Positions 24,093-33,815 are shown, numbered from the stretch's first letter. The stretch: DNA of 39,636 nucleotides from Candidatus Latescibacterota bacterium (GCA_016187725.1 JACPJE010000241.1:8992-48627); one strand, 5' to 3'. Numbers and translations are program-made. Notes: generated from the sequence alone by a model not told the origin.

Positions 24093-25553
24093 ATGTCGAA
24101 GGTCCAGGAAAAAATCTTGTTGTTGCTCAGCGACGTGGTCGCCATCAACCTGGCCTCGCTGATTTTCCTGTGGATGAAGTCCGTAGGCGGCGGTCTGCCT
24201 GGGGTGGTCGCCTACTGGCTGCGCACCCACCCGGCCAACACCCGGCCCGATTTCTTCTACATCCTCGACTACTACCTCTACGATGCACTGCCGGCCATCT
24301 GCCTGTGCTGGCTGCTGCTCTTCTTCTTCTTCGGTCTGTACCGGGACAGCCAGTCCAACTCCCGCCTCGACGAGGGGATCGAGGTCTTCAAGGTGATCAC
24401 CCTGGGGACTCTGCTCTTCTTCGTGGCTACCTTCGACCTGGAAAAACCCCTGGCCCTCACCCGGGCCCTGCTCTTCTCCTACTGGCTGGCGATGGTCGCC
24501 TTGGTGGGCGGCGGGCGCATCGGCCTGCGCAGCCTGCAGCGGGCCCTGCTGGTGCGGGGTATAGGCCGGCGCCACACCCTGATCGTGGGCAGCGACGCGC
24601 GGGGCCTGCGGCTCTTACAGGAGCTGCGCGCCTCGCCGGCTCAAGGTTACGAGGTGGTCGGCTTTGTGCGCGCCAGCGACGAGGAGAAGCGGAGCGCTGT
24701 GGGCGGGGTGCCGGTGGTGGGCGGAGTGGGCGAGCTGGCCGGGTTGATCGGGGCCCATCACGTGGAGGTGGTGCTCATCGCCCTGCAGTCCAACTCGCAC
24801 CAGGAGGTGCTCCAGATCGTCGAGGGGGCGGCGGGCCAGTCGGTATCTTTTGGCATTACCCCGGACCTGTACGACATCGTCGCCGGGCACGTGCGCACCC
24901 AGCAGATCTACGGCGCCCCGCTGATGGAGCTGCGCTCGGAGCTGATGCCCCCCTGGGAGCAGGGCATCAAGCGGCTGGTGGACGTGGCGGTGGCGATGGG
25001 GTTGTTGGCAGGCCTGGCGCCGCTGTGGATACTGGTGGCCCTGGCCATCAAGCTCGAATCGCGGGGTCCGGTCTTCTTCGGCCAGGAGCGGGTGGGCAAG
25101 GAGGGCAGGATCTTCACCATGTACAAGTTCCGCTCCATGGTGGTGGACGCCGAGGAGGGGACCGGGCCAGTGTGGGTGAAGGGGCGGGATCCGCGGGTGA
25201 CGCGGGTGGGCCGGGTGCTGCGCGCCCTGCACCTGGACGAACTGCCCCAGTGCCTCAACTTTCTCCAGGGCGAGATGAGCCTGGTGGGCCCGCGGCCCGA
25301 AAGGCCTTACTTCGTCGAGCAGTTCAAAAAGCAAATCCCTCTCTACATGCGCCGCTTCAACGTCAAGCCGGGCCTCTTGGGCTGGGCCCAGTCCAAGCAC
25401 GAGTTCGACATAGACGCCAAGGACCTGACGCGCATCGCGCGGGAGCGGCTCGAATACGACCTCTACTACATCGAGAACATGTCGCTGCGGCTGGACTTCA
25501 AGATCATGCTGCAGACCATCTGGTTCGTTCTGACCGGCAAGAGCACCAGGTGA
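24093..25553 (+). CDS. Polyprenyl glycosylphosphotransferase (WcaJ/WbaP-like, initiating sugar transferase)
   Basis: This 486-residue protein has an N-terminal membrane domain of four or five TMs, a central Rossmann-like CoA-binding-type domain (HTLIVGSDARGLRLLQEL, VVGFVRASDEE) and a C-terminal bacterial sugar transferase domain. The last holds KRLVDVAVAMGLLAGLAPLWILVALAIKL, GPVFFGQERVGKEGRIFTMYKFRSM, LDELPQCLNFLQGEMSLVGPRPE and KPGLLGWAQ. It loads the first sugar-1-phosphate onto undecaprenyl phosphate and so starts repeat-unit assembly. The linker contains the usual beta-rich stretch FGITPDLYDIV. It ends the polysaccharide cluster and is followed by the only long non-coding gap. Confidence 0.93.
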   Translation: MSKVQEKILLLLSDVVAINLASLIFLWMKSVGGGLPGVVAYWLRTHPANTRPDFFYILDYYLYDALPAICLCWLLLFFFFGLYRDSQSNSRLDEGIEVFKVITLGTLLFFVATFDLEKPLALTRALLFSYWLAMVALVGGGRIGLRSLQRALLVRGIGRRHTLIVGSDARGLRLLQELRASPAQGYEVVGFVRASDEEKRSAVGGVPVVGGVGELAGLIGAHHVEVVLIALQSNSHQEVLQIVEGAAGQSVSFGITPDLYDIVAGHVRTQQIYGAPLMELRSELMPPWEQGIKRLVDVAVAMGLLAGLAPLWILVALAIKLESRGPVFFGQERVGKEGRIFTMYKFRSMVVDAEEGTGPVWVKGRDPRVTRVGRVLRALHLDELPQCLNFLQGEMSLVGPRPERPYFVEQFKKQIPLYMRRFNVKPGLLGWAQSKHEFDIDAKDLTRIARERLEYDLYYIENMSLRLDFKIMLQTIWFVLTGKSTR

Positions 25554-25945
25554 TTTAGCGCGGACTACCTGCCCCGGGAAACACCTCCAAGGCATCCCCG
25601 TCCCTCCTGGTCATCTTCCCGCCGCTATTCCCCAAGAGGGTCTTGATTTTTCAAAAAAAGTTGAAGTTTTGTTTACGAATAAAAAAGGGAGGCGTAGATT
25701 ACGGGAAAAATAGGGGAGAATATGGATTTATTTGAAGGAACTCGGCAGAGCTATACCCATACCGAAGGGCAGGCTCCTGTACGCGTGAGACCACGCACAG
25801 CTATCATGCGGGCGCGAAGTGAGCGCCGATGAAGTTCACAGATAATCGGGGGATGTTGCTTGAGATCGGGATCGCCGGGTGCCAGTTCCCCAAGGCCACT
25901 CCTGGAAGCGCGCGATAGCCTGGCTGCCGCCAGACTGCTTCTGAC
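25554..25945. other. Intergenic gap with an A/T-rich core
   Basis: About 390 bases without a convincing gene. 25643-25735 is strikingly A/T rich against a GC-rich background, with A-runs and TTGATT/TTGAAG hexamers, but no clean -35/-10 pair. 25811-25827 holds GGCGC...GCGCC, a short hairpin. A 36-codon frame (25722-25832) with GGGGAG upstream is listed separately. The gap marks the boundary between polysaccharide genes and the nuclease block and may be an old insertion point. Confidence 0.5.
25722..25832 (+). CDS. Short frame of 36 codons, doubtful
   Basis: An ATG at 25722 is preceded by AGGGGAG three bases upstream within the A/T-rich core. It opens MDLFEGTRQSYTHTEG and ends RARSERR. I do not recognise it. 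It may be the head of a truncated gene or chance. Confidence 0.2.
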   Translation: MDLFEGTRQSYTHTEGQAPVRVRPRTAIMRARSERR

Positions 25946-26461
25946 ATGAGTGCTTCCATAGATTCCTTTGTGGCCATCGACTTTGAGACTGCCAACGAGA
26001 ATCCCGACAGCGCGTGTGCCCTGGCGCTGGTGCGCGTGGAGAATCAGCGGATCGTCAGAAAAGAGGTCTGCCTGATTCGACCTAGCAGCGCGAGGTTCAC
26101 CTTTTCAGGCATTCACGGTATCTCCTGGACGGACGTCCGAGATGAGCGACCTTTTGCTCAGGTTTGGGAGGATGTTCAAGCGATTCTCGGTGGGGTGAAG
26201 CACTTCGCAGCGCATAATGCCAGCTTCGACAAGCGCGTGTTGACGGCCTGTTGCCAACGAGCGAAGCTCTCCGTCCCACCCATTCCATTTGTCTGCACGG
26301 TGAAGGTCGCACGTGCTGTCTGGAACATCCGCCCCACGAAGCTGCCGGACGTGTGCCGCGCATTATCAATACGGCTCAAACACCACGATCCGGCTTCGGA
26401 CGCCGAAGCGTGCGCCAGAATCGTGATGAAGGCAGGTCAGGCAGGTTGGAGCTATGAATAG
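25946..26461 (+). CDS. DEDDh 3'-5' exonuclease (DnaQ-like)
   Basis: This 171-residue stand-alone exonuclease domain has DEDDh residues D12 and E14 (FVAIDFETA), D95 (FAAHNASFDKRVL) and H147/D152 (HHDPASDAEACARIV). It resembles the short DnaQ/RNase T-like proteins of many genomes that act on DNA or RNA 3' ends, possibly in repair. No polymerase, BRCT or GIY-YIG domain is attached. No clear ribosome-binding site precedes the ATG. Codon usage is less GC-biased than in the polysaccharide genes, consistent with a different history. It faces the convergent RraA-like gene 32 bp away. Confidence 0.85.
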   Translation: MSASIDSFVAIDFETANENPDSACALALVRVENQRIVRKEVCLIRPSSARFTFSGIHGISWTDVRDERPFAQVWEDVQAILGGVKHFAAHNASFDKRVLTACCQRAKLSVPPIPFVCTVKVARAVWNIRPTKLPDVCRALSIRLKHHDPASDAEACARIVMKAGQAGWSYE

Positions 26462-26493
26462 TGCGCAAGAAAGCATAGCTTCGCGAGGTAGCT

Positions 26494-27165
26494 TTAGTCT
26501 CCCCGCTGCTTCCTCATCTTCTCCACACTGAAATCAGCTGCCCGGTAGGAGGCGAAGATGGCTTCCTCCTCGGTGCGGACTTGGTGGGCCAGGCGCAGCA
26601 CCTCGGCGGCGTGTTCGGCAGGGATCTGGACGCAGCCGTCCTGGTCGGCCAGCAGCAGGTCGCCGGGTCGCACGCGCAGCTGGCCCACGGTGAGGGGGTG
26701 GTTGAAGCGGGTCAGGTGGAAGGCGCCGTGGCCGGGCACCGTGCCCCAGGCGAAGACGGGCAGGCCCACCCGGCGGATGCCGGCCAGGTCGCGCACGGTG
26801 CCGTCCACCAGCACGCCGGTCACTCCCAGTCGTTGGTGCACGGTGGCCATGCCGTCGCCGAAGCTGGCGCCCCGTCCCGGGCGCGAATCCACGTCCTTGA
26901 GCACCGCGATCAGCGGCCCCGGAGTCCCTTCGAGGAGGGCGTAGTAGTCGAGCCAGTCGAGGGCCGGGGAATCCGGGTCGTTGGTGGTGATCTCGGCGGT
27001 GATTGCGTAGCCGATCACTGCGCCCAGCTCGGGCAGCAGGCAGCGGATGCTGTGGTCGGTGTAGTTTTCGCCGGGTGCCCCGCGCAGGCGGGTCACTGCG
27101 TTGAAGAGGGTGGGGGAGTCGAATTCCCTCAAGTGGTCCAGGATTTCCTGACTGATGCGCCGCAT
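26494..27165 (-). CDS. RraA-like family protein
   Basis: This 223-residue RraA/MenG-like fold protein has the characteristic GDGMATVHQRLGVTGVLVDGTVRD (residues 103-126, including the R-D pair), AGIRRVGLPVFAWG and VRPGDLLLADQDGCVQIPAEHA. Family members are either class II 4-hydroxy-4-methyl-2-oxoglutarate/oxaloacetate aldolases or RNase E inhibitors; the sequence does not decide. GAAAGGAG six bases upstream fixes the ATG at 27165. It follows addA by 139 bp on the same strand, with no obvious functional link to it. Confidence 0.85.
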   Translation of the reverse strand: MRRISQEILDHLREFDSPTLFNAVTRLRGAPGENYTDHSIRCLLPELGAVIGYAITAEITTNDPDSPALDWLDYYALLEGTPGPLIAVLKDVDSRPGRGASFGDGMATVHQRLGVTGVLVDGTVRDLAGIRRVGLPVFAWGTVPGHGAFHLTRFNHPLTVGQLRVRPGDLLLADQDGCVQIPAEHAAEVLRLAHQVRTEEEAIFASYRAADFSVEKMRKQRGD

Positions 27166-27304
27166 AGGGTGCTCCTTTCTCGTAGCGCAGCCGTGGAGTT
27201 CCGCCAGAGGGCTGTTGAAGCGAGGAGGTATCTCAATTCAACTGCCGGCACGTTGCCCTAAAGCTGGTACAGAGCGATAGCTATTCGCGTTATTCTTGCC
27301 CTCT

Positions 27305-30300
27305 TTACCTGCCACACAAAGCGCGATACCCACACCGGATGCAGTGCAGCACCTCATCGGTCTTGGCAAAAACCTGCGCCCCTAAGGCCTTGTCCCACGA
27401 GGCCAGAACCCCGGACAGATGGGTCTCTGCTGCTGCCACTGCTGGAAGTGTAGGCCGCCACACCACCTCTTCACCGGAGCGCAGGAAGATGAACACCACC
27501 TCCGCCACCTCTCCTCCGGGCAGCCGGCCCGCCGCCAAGCCATAGGCTTCCTGCTGCAGTTTGTAGTTGGTCTCCACCCGGTCAGCGGCAGGGCCCTCGA
27601 CCCGGTCGGTCTTGTAGTCCAGGACATGCCAGCCGCCGGCTGCATCTTGGTAGAGCAGATCGAAACGCCCGACCAGGCACCTCCCATCCCCAAGCTGCAG
27701 CACAAAGGGGACTTCGCTCCGGCGCTCGGCGCTGGTGCGCACCTCCTCCCACCTGGGGGTAGCCAGCCAGCCTTCGAGGAGTTTCACCGCCAGCTGCTCC
27801 AGGTCTGGTCCGATCCGGGCGCCCGCCAAACCCTGCTGGCGCACCGCTGCCTCTACGAGGCCGGCCAGGTCTCCAGGACCAGCGTCCACCGGCAGCAGGT
27901 GCATGACCTGGTGGACGACCTGCCCCACAGAGAGGGCCGGAGTGCTGTCCGTATGCTCCTGGTCTTCCTGCGAGAGTTCTGAAGCGCCCGATTCCTCGGG
28001 CAGCCGGAGCAGGCGGCTCAGCTGGTAGCGCCGCGGGCAAACCGCAAACAGCTCTAAGTCCGTCACCGCAACCCGCCTCGCCGGACTTCCGGGATCAGGG
28101 GGGACCAGCTGATTCTTCCAGCCCTCTGGGGCGGATGTTGCTTCTGTCGCCATCCTCCGGATACTGGCGATCAATTCTGGGTAGGCCAGGCCCCGCTCCG
28201 CAACCAGGGCAGGGGGCATTTCAGGCGGCAACTCGACCCGCACAGCTATTTCCCCGTTGTCCGTGGGGTAGCTGAACTGTGCGCCAATGGGGCAGATCCC
28301 ACCGATCCACTGCAACCAGGATTTTCCGTCGGCGAGCGACGGAGCAAACTTGTCCGGGTTATAGGCGCTGCTCAGGATCAGCCGGTCCCGCGCCCGGGTT
28401 GCGGCGACGTAAAACACCCGCTGCTGCTCGGCCAGCTCCAGGTGAGTCAGCCTTTCCCGCACGCGCTGGTAGTCTGCCCCGGCCTCCATCTTCAACTGCT
28501 CGTCCCGCAGCTTCAGGCCCATGCCGACCGCAGGGTCCCACAACAGGCTGTCGCCACCTGGCAACTGAAACTGCCGGTTCAGATCCGCGACGGCCACCAC
28601 GGGCCATTCGAGCCCCTTGGACTGATGGACACTCATCAGCTTGACAGTATCCCCGGACTCAAGTTCCAGGGTGGCCTCGGCCTCGCGCGGGGTAAAAGCC
28701 AGGCGCTCTTCGAGATGCACCACAAAACTGTGAAGACTAGCGGCCGGCCCACTGTCGAATTGCCGGGCCAGGTCCACCAGCTTGCGCAGGTTGCCCAATG
28801 CCTGCTGTCCATCCGGCCGGGTGGCGAGCACGGCCCGGTACCAGGTCCTCTGGAGCAACTCGGCGATGAGCCCGGCGATGGGGAGTTGATCCCGCCGGGT
28901 GCGCAGGGACTCGAACCAATCCAGAAAAACGTCGAGCCGGCTCCCTTCCTCCGGGTCGATCTTCTGCCTGAACCTGTTCGAATGGAGATCTTCCCAGGCA
29001 TCCTCGGCCGCTAGCCAGAACAACACCGCGTCCGAGCAGCCGACCCAGGGGGCGCGCAGGACCGCGGCCAGCGACAAGCGGTCGTGGGGCTGGAGCAGGA
29101 GCCGGAGGACATTGAGTACATCCAACACCTCCTGTCGCGCAAAGAACCCCGACCCCGCCACGGTATAAAATGGAATCCCGTTGCGGCGCAGGGCTCGCTC
29201 GTAGATCCCCACATCGGTCATCGCCCGAAAGAGGATCGCCAGGTCGCCCGGACAGACGGCACGGTATACCTCAGCATGGTCTTCGAGACGCTTCCCGACC
29301 ACTTGCTCCCCACCCTCGAGCAACTGCCGGAATCGCCGTGCCAGACCATCGGCCTCCTCGGCCCTGGCTTCCATCACGCCGCCCTCATTGGGCACAAAAA
29401 GGCACTCCACTGCCGGCGCCGGCGAATCGTCAGGTCGCACCGATTCCACGGGCGCATAGTGGATCTGCCCGGCCTCAGACAGGCCCGGGACGAACACCTG
29501 CGCGAAGGTGTGGTTAAAAAATCCCACCAGGCGGGCCTGAGAGCGGAAACACCGGGTCAGGCGCAGGCTCAGCCCTTTCCGGCCCCGAATGGTCTGCTCT
29601 ATGCGGACAAACTGGTCCACGGCCGCTCCCCGGAACCGGTAGATACTCTGCTGGGGATCCCCCACGACAAACAGGCGCGGCGGGTGGTCCACCTCGTTCT
29701 GCTCAAATCCGCACAACAGGCGCACCAGCTCGGCCTGCACTCCATCCACATCCTGGAATTCATCGATGTGGAGATAGCGGAACTGCCGCTGGTAGTGGTT
29801 GCGGACCTCAACCCGGTCCCGCAGCAGATCCCGCGCCCGGCCCAGCAGCCCGTCGAAATCCACCCGTCCCTGCGCATCCAGGGTCTCCCGCCACCTGGCC
29901 AGCAGGTGATCCGCTGCCGCCAGCAGGGCCACCCGGGCGGTGGCGTGCTCCGGCGCTTCTTCTGGATCAGCCGCGGCCCGGGCATAGTAGTCGAGCAGGG
30001 CCTGGGCACTCAGGGGCTTGCCGACCAGGTCCAGCAACATCTCGTGGGCATAGCGCAGGTCCACACTGGCCAGGAGCGGGGCCAGCAGTCCCTCCCCCTG
30101 CGGCGCGGCGGTCAGCATCTCATCGATCCACGATTCAAAGAGGCGGCGGGAAAGCGCATCCCGGCCGGGCTCATCCAGGACGCCAAACCCCGGGTCTATC
30201 CCTGCCTCCACCGCGTGTTCCCGCAGCAGGGTACTGCAGAAACTGTGGATGGTCCCGATGTACGCGTCTCCCAGATCGTACTGCCACCGTCCCCTGGGCT

Positions 30301-30526
30301 CGCGCTGCTGGCGCAGGGCCTGGGACAGCCGGGTCTTCAGTTCGGCGGCGGCCTTCTCGGTAAAGGTGATGGCCGCCACTTGGTGCAGCTCGGCATGGCC
30401 TCCAGTCAAGAGGTGGATCAGGCGGCTGATCAGCACCGAGGTCTTGCCGCTGCCGGCGCCGGCGGCGAGGCAGATATCGCGTTCGGTGTCTTCGATGGCG
30501 GCCTTCCGGACCTCCTGGTCAGACAT
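27305..30526 (-). CDS. addA: AddA-like UvrD-family helicase-nuclease
   Basis: This SF1A helicase of about 1,073 residues has Walker A GAGSGKT (23-29), DEFQD, VGDPQQSIYRFRGA, LTRCFRSQARLV, LMSVHQSKGLEWPVV and VFYVAATRARDRLI in order. A PD-(D/E)XK nuclease with HVLDYKTD completes the C-terminus. Four cysteines (FAVCPRR and a terminal C-x2-C-x5-C) resemble the iron-sulfur set of AddB/Cas4 nucleases. I chose the ATG at 30526 (MSDQEV), which has AAGGAG upstream and an 8-bp overlap with addB. The open frame extends further but only reads addB out of phase. With AddB it would resect double-strand breaks for recombination. Confidence 0.92.
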   Translation of the reverse strand: MSDQEVRKAAIEDTERDICLAAGAGSGKTSVLISRLIHLLTGGHAELHQVAAITFTEKAAAELKTRLSQALRQQREPRGRWQYDLGDAYIGTIHSFCSTLLREHAVEAGIDPGFGVLDEPGRDALSRRLFESWIDEMLTAAPQGEGLLAPLLASVDLRYAHEMLLDLVGKPLSAQALLDYYARAAADPEEAPEHATARVALLAAADHLLARWRETLDAQGRVDFDGLLGRARDLLRDRVEVRNHYQRQFRYLHIDEFQDVDGVQAELVRLLCGFEQNEVDHPPRLFVVGDPQQSIYRFRGAAVDQFVRIEQTIRGRKGLSLRLTRCFRSQARLVGFFNHTFAQVFVPGLSEAGQIHYAPVESVRPDDSPAPAVECLFVPNEGGVMEARAEEADGLARRFRQLLEGGEQVVGKRLEDHAEVYRAVCPGDLAILFRAMTDVGIYERALRRNGIPFYTVAGSGFFARQEVLDVLNVLRLLLQPHDRLSLAAVLRAPWVGCSDAVLFWLAAEDAWEDLHSNRFRQKIDPEEGSRLDVFLDWFESLRTRRDQLPIAGLIAELLQRTWYRAVLATRPDGQQALGNLRKLVDLARQFDSGPAASLHSFVVHLEERLAFTPREAEATLELESGDTVKLMSVHQSKGLEWPVVAVADLNRQFQLPGGDSLLWDPAVGMGLKLRDEQLKMEAGADYQRVRERLTHLELAEQQRVFYVAATRARDRLILSSAYNPDKFAPSLADGKSWLQWIGGICPIGAQFSYPTDNGEIAVRVELPPEMPPALVAERGLAYPELIASIRRMATEATSAPEGWKNQLVPPDPGSPARRVAVTDLELFAVCPRRYQLSRLLRLPEESGASELSQEDQEHTDSTPALSVGQVVHQVMHLLPVDAGPGDLAGLVEAAVRQQGLAGARIGPDLEQLAVKLLEGWLATPRWEEVRTSAERRSEVPFVLQLGDGRCLVGRFDLLYQDAAGGWHVLDYKTDRVEGPAADRVETNYKLQQEAYGLAAGRLPGGEVAEVVFIFLRSGEEVVWRPTLPAVAAAETHLSGVLASWDKALGAQVFAKTDEVLHCIRCGYRALCGR

Positions 30527-33500
30527 CGCCCTCTCCTTGGGTCCGGGACCGGGCAAAGCGCTGGCTGTCCTCCTGCCTACCCCCGAGCAGGCGGGTTTCG
30601 TCCTGGCGGCACAGGGCCTGGAAATCGCAATAGCGACAGGGCTCCTTCTGGAGGTCAAAGGAAACTGGGAGCAGGGGAAAGTGGCCGGCGGCGATGTCCG
30701 CTGCGTACGCGGTCAAGAAGCGCAACAGCTGGCTCTTGAGATCTGGCCAGTTGAGCTTCTGCCCTCTGGCTGGTTTCGCTCCACACGCGAGGCCCCCGCT
30801 CTGGGTGAGGCTTCCCTTGGCACCCGGGGCATCGGCGAGCTTCAGATAGAAGCCCGCCTCCGGATGGAGCCCCAACAGCTCCTCGGTGGCGAGCAGATAG
30901 ACAAAGAGTTGAAAGCTGGTGCCTATGGCCACGGCCGAGTAGACCGGCACGGTAGCCCCCGTCTTGTAGTCGATGACCGTGGCCTGACCCTCCGCGGTGG
31001 CGTCCACCCGGTCGATAATACCGCGGGCGCAGATCTCCACTCCTCCGGCAGACAAGACCAGGGGCTCATCCGTCGAAGCCGGGTCATTGCCCCGGCGCTC
31101 GCTCATGCCAAAGGAAAATTCCAGGTGTGCCGGGGCCAGGCCGGGATTCTTCTTGAAGTACTCGATCTCACTGTGGACAAACCACCCCAGCCGGACCATC
31201 AGGCGCTCCTGCTCATAGACCCAGGCACCGGGATGACCCGCGCGTCCCTCGCGCTGCAGGCGCTGGCATTCCTCCTCGGCAATGTGCCTGATAGCAGCGA
31301 GCGCCTCTGCTTCTTCAGTTGCCAGCACTGGGCGGGCTCGCCTGGTCGCACTATCCCACCGCTCGCGGTAAAACCTCTCCAGGATCCTGTGGATCAGCTG
31401 TCCCCGATCCAGGGGCGAAATTTCCACCCGGTCGGTGTCGGGGCCTTCCAATCCCAGAATCTGGCCGGCAAAGAACTGCCAGGGACATTTGGCGTAGCTG
31501 TCCAGTTTAGTCGGGCTGAGCGGGCGTTTCGCCCACGCCTGGAGCAGTCGAGCCACCACCCCTTTCTGATTGCTCAGGTCTCCGTCAAAGGCGCCAAAGC
31601 GGGGATCGTGCCAACGGGTCACTTCTGCGGCCAATCCGTTGGGTTGTCCCCGGTCCAGGAGGCCTGCGAGCAGCGCCGCACCATCCGGGCTCAACACTTT
31701 CTTGTGGTACAGCTGGTCGAGGGTCCACGCGGTGGCCTCTTCGGTATGCCAGAGATCCGCTGCATGGCGCGGCAACACGTCGGCAGGGGTGTATTTGGCA
31801 GCTAGCTGAAGGCCCGGGGCATTTTCGACCAGGGCCTGCGCCTCTGCCACAAAGGGAGACACCACGGTGGGGCGTCCACCCGCGTCCGTCTCCGTATAGA
31901 CCAGGTATACCTGCTCGCGCCCGGCTTCGAGTGCCGACACGAACAACAGCCGCTCCTTGGCCACCCGCTCAGCCCGCGCCTGCAGGCGTGTACCAGGGCC
32001 GGCGGCCATTACCAGGGCCTCCCGCTCTTCTTCCTTGAGGAAAGGCCCGGGGCGGACCGGAGCAGGAAACTCCTTTTCCGCTAGTCCCGCAATCAGCGCG
32101 ATCCGGTAGGATAACCCTCTCACGGCGAGGGGATCGTGGATCGCCACGGCATCGGTGCGCAGCGGCGCGTCCTGAAGCACCTCCTCCTGGAGCAACAGAT
32201 CCAGCAGGGCCAGGAACTCAGCGAAAGACACCTCGGGCTTCCAGGTGCTGCCCAGAACGCCCAGGCAGTTGTCCAACTCTGCCAGGGCCCGCCAATCTCG
32301 GGCCAACCCCTGCGGGTCCGCCAGCAGGGATTTTTCGGTAAATGCAGGGACGTGGACCAGGGCCTGCGCCAGCTCAACTAGGTGGGTTGCATAGACAGAC
32401 AGGGTGGCGCGGCTGGGTAGGTCGGCTACCCGCGCCAACACCCCGACCTCTGTTGCCGCCGCCCGGAGATCCGCGACTCCTTGCCCAAGCACTGCCGGAG
32501 CGTCGGTCTCTTCGGAGGCCTGTTCCATCTTGTGCGTCAGGCCCTCAGCCATCCGGCTGAGGTGGGCCGAAAGGGCCTCGGGCGGGGTGTGGGAGGGCAG
32601 GATTGAGACCAGTCGCTCCAGGGCGGCAGGGCCCACCTGCACCCGGCAATACGCCGACCTGAGGCAGTCCAACAGGGTGTCTTTGGCGAAGCCGTTGGCC
32701 TTCAATTCCACGACACTCCGCAGCAGGGTCAGCACCCGCAACGCTCTCCAGGGGGTGCCGGTGGGCAGATGGAATGGAATGCCGAACTGGGGGAAGATCT
32801 CCTGGATCAGCTGTCGGTACGCGGGCAGCGCGCGGAAAATGACCGCACATTCCCCCCAGCTCAACCCAGGGTCCTGCTGGCGCAGCTGGCGCAGCTGGCG
32901 GGCGATGGCTTCGACCATCTGGGCCGGCCCGGAAGCCGTCAGCACCTGGAGGGAGTCATCAGCAGCGGTCCTGGCCGGTGCAGCGGCAAACACCTGCTTC
33001 CTGATGCCGGACAGGGTCGAGGGGCCGGTTGGCAAAGCCGGCAGGGTCACCGGGGAAGAACCAGTGAGTTCCTGCAAGCACTTCAGGCTCCATTCGGTAG
33101 AGGAAAAGGCCGCGCCGCGCTCCGGGTCAAAGGGGACGACAAACAGGATCTCAGGGTGGGTCTCGACCAAGGCCTGGATCACTTCGAGGCGCGCTGCGGT
33201 AAAGTCGTCGAACCCGTAGAGGATCAGGGGCTGGAGCTTGGGTATGGCCTTCGAGGCCCGGATGGCGTCTGCTGCGGCGTGCATTTCCTGCACCCCGTCT
33301 GTCCATCCGTGGTCGCGCAACATTTGCCCATAGCTGGCGTAGAGGCTGCCCAGTTCCTGCAGTTTCGGGGAGGTCCGGCTCCTGCCGATGGCGGCCAGGG
33401 CTTCCGGGGCAATACCCGCCTCCTGAAGTTCCTGGATCAGGGCATCCGCCGCGGCGACAAACCCCGGAAAATCGCGCACCCTGCCCATGGGCCCATTTTC

Positions 33501-33815
33501 CGGGATCTCCTGCCGAACCAACCGGGCAATCGACCACAGGCGCAGCGCTTCGGGGATGCGGACGGGGCGTTCGTTCGGGGCAGACTCCTCAAGGACCTCC
33601 CGGGTCAGGCCGGACAGGGTAGTGAACACCCGCCCGAAAAAGCCCTCGACCCCCGAGCTGAGCAAGTGGTCCTCCAAATGCCGGACCAAGGTGCCGGCAG
33701 GAACTACCACCCGGGCTTGGGTGAGCGGTGCGTGGCGGATGGGAGCGGTGAGCAGATCCAAGAGCCAGGCCTCGGCTGAGACCCAGTCAGGTGAGAGGAG
33801 GATTTGGTGGGGCAT
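30519..33815 (-). CDS. addB: AddB-like nuclease subunit of the double-strand-break resection complex
   Basis: This protein of about 1,098 residues has an inactivated helicase-like N-terminus (VVVPAGTLVRHLEDHLL, no Walker A) and LYGFDDFTAARLEVIQAL. The C-terminal PD-(D/E)XK nuclease comprises LDSYAKCPWQFFAGQIL, RGQLIHRILERFY, TVIDYKTG and CRYCDFQALC. The cysteines before and after the nuclease (C, then C-x2-C-x5-C) match the AddB iron-sulfur cluster. I preferred the ATG at 33815 (MPHQILL), with GAGGAG nine bases upstream, over the GTG at 33851. It overlaps addA by 8 bp. In B. subtilis addAB is followed by sbcDC; here the sbcDC locus lies upstream in the same direction. Confidence 0.9.
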   Translation of the reverse strand: MPHQILLSPDWVSAEAWLLDLLTAPIRHAPLTQARVVVPAGTLVRHLEDHLLSSGVEGFFGRVFTTLSGLTREVLEESAPNERPVRIPEALRLWSIARLVRQEIPENGPMGRVRDFPGFVAAADALIQELQEAGIAPEALAAIGRSRTSPKLQELGSLYASYGQMLRDHGWTDGVQEMHAAADAIRASKAIPKLQPLILYGFDDFTAARLEVIQALVETHPEILFVVPFDPERGAAFSSTEWSLKCLQELTGSSPVTLPALPTGPSTLSGIRKQVFAAAPARTAADDSLQVLTASGPAQMVEAIARQLRQLRQQDPGLSWGECAVIFRALPAYRQLIQEIFPQFGIPFHLPTGTPWRALRVLTLLRSVVELKANGFAKDTLLDCLRSAYCRVQVGPAALERLVSILPSHTPPEALSAHLSRMAEGLTHKMEQASEETDAPAVLGQGVADLRAAATEVGVLARVADLPSRATLSVYATHLVELAQALVHVPAFTEKSLLADPQGLARDWRALAELDNCLGVLGSTWKPEVSFAEFLALLDLLLQEEVLQDAPLRTDAVAIHDPLAVRGLSYRIALIAGLAEKEFPAPVRPGPFLKEEEREALVMAAGPGTRLQARAERVAKERLLFVSALEAGREQVYLVYTETDAGGRPTVVSPFVAEAQALVENAPGLQLAAKYTPADVLPRHAADLWHTEEATAWTLDQLYHKKVLSPDGAALLAGLLDRGQPNGLAAEVTRWHDPRFGAFDGDLSNQKGVVARLLQAWAKRPLSPTKLDSYAKCPWQFFAGQILGLEGPDTDRVEISPLDRGQLIHRILERFYRERWDSATRRARPVLATEEAEALAAIRHIAEEECQRLQREGRAGHPGAWVYEQERLMVRLGWFVHSEIEYFKKNPGLAPAHLEFSFGMSERRGNDPASTDEPLVLSAGGVEICARGIIDRVDATAEGQATVIDYKTGATVPVYSAVAIGTSFQLFVYLLATEELLGLHPEAGFYLKLADAPGAKGSLTQSGGLACGAKPARGQKLNWPDLKSQLLRFLTAYAADIAAGHFPLLPVSFDLQKEPCRYCDFQALCRQDETRLLGGRQEDSQRFARSRTQGEGDV

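Noticed and set aside
25554-25660. Rho-independent terminator after the initiating sugar transferase
   Set aside because: No stable stem followed by a U-tract could be found.
25804-25995. Minus-strand 63-codon frame at the edge of the intergenic gap, considered as a transposase fragment
   Set aside because: No transposase motif can be identified and it overlaps the exonuclease start; nothing supports it beyond being open.
29084-30739. Plus-strand frame of more than 500 codons opposite addA
   Set aside because: No ribosome-binding site or domain; it mirrors the codon pattern of the helicase gene.
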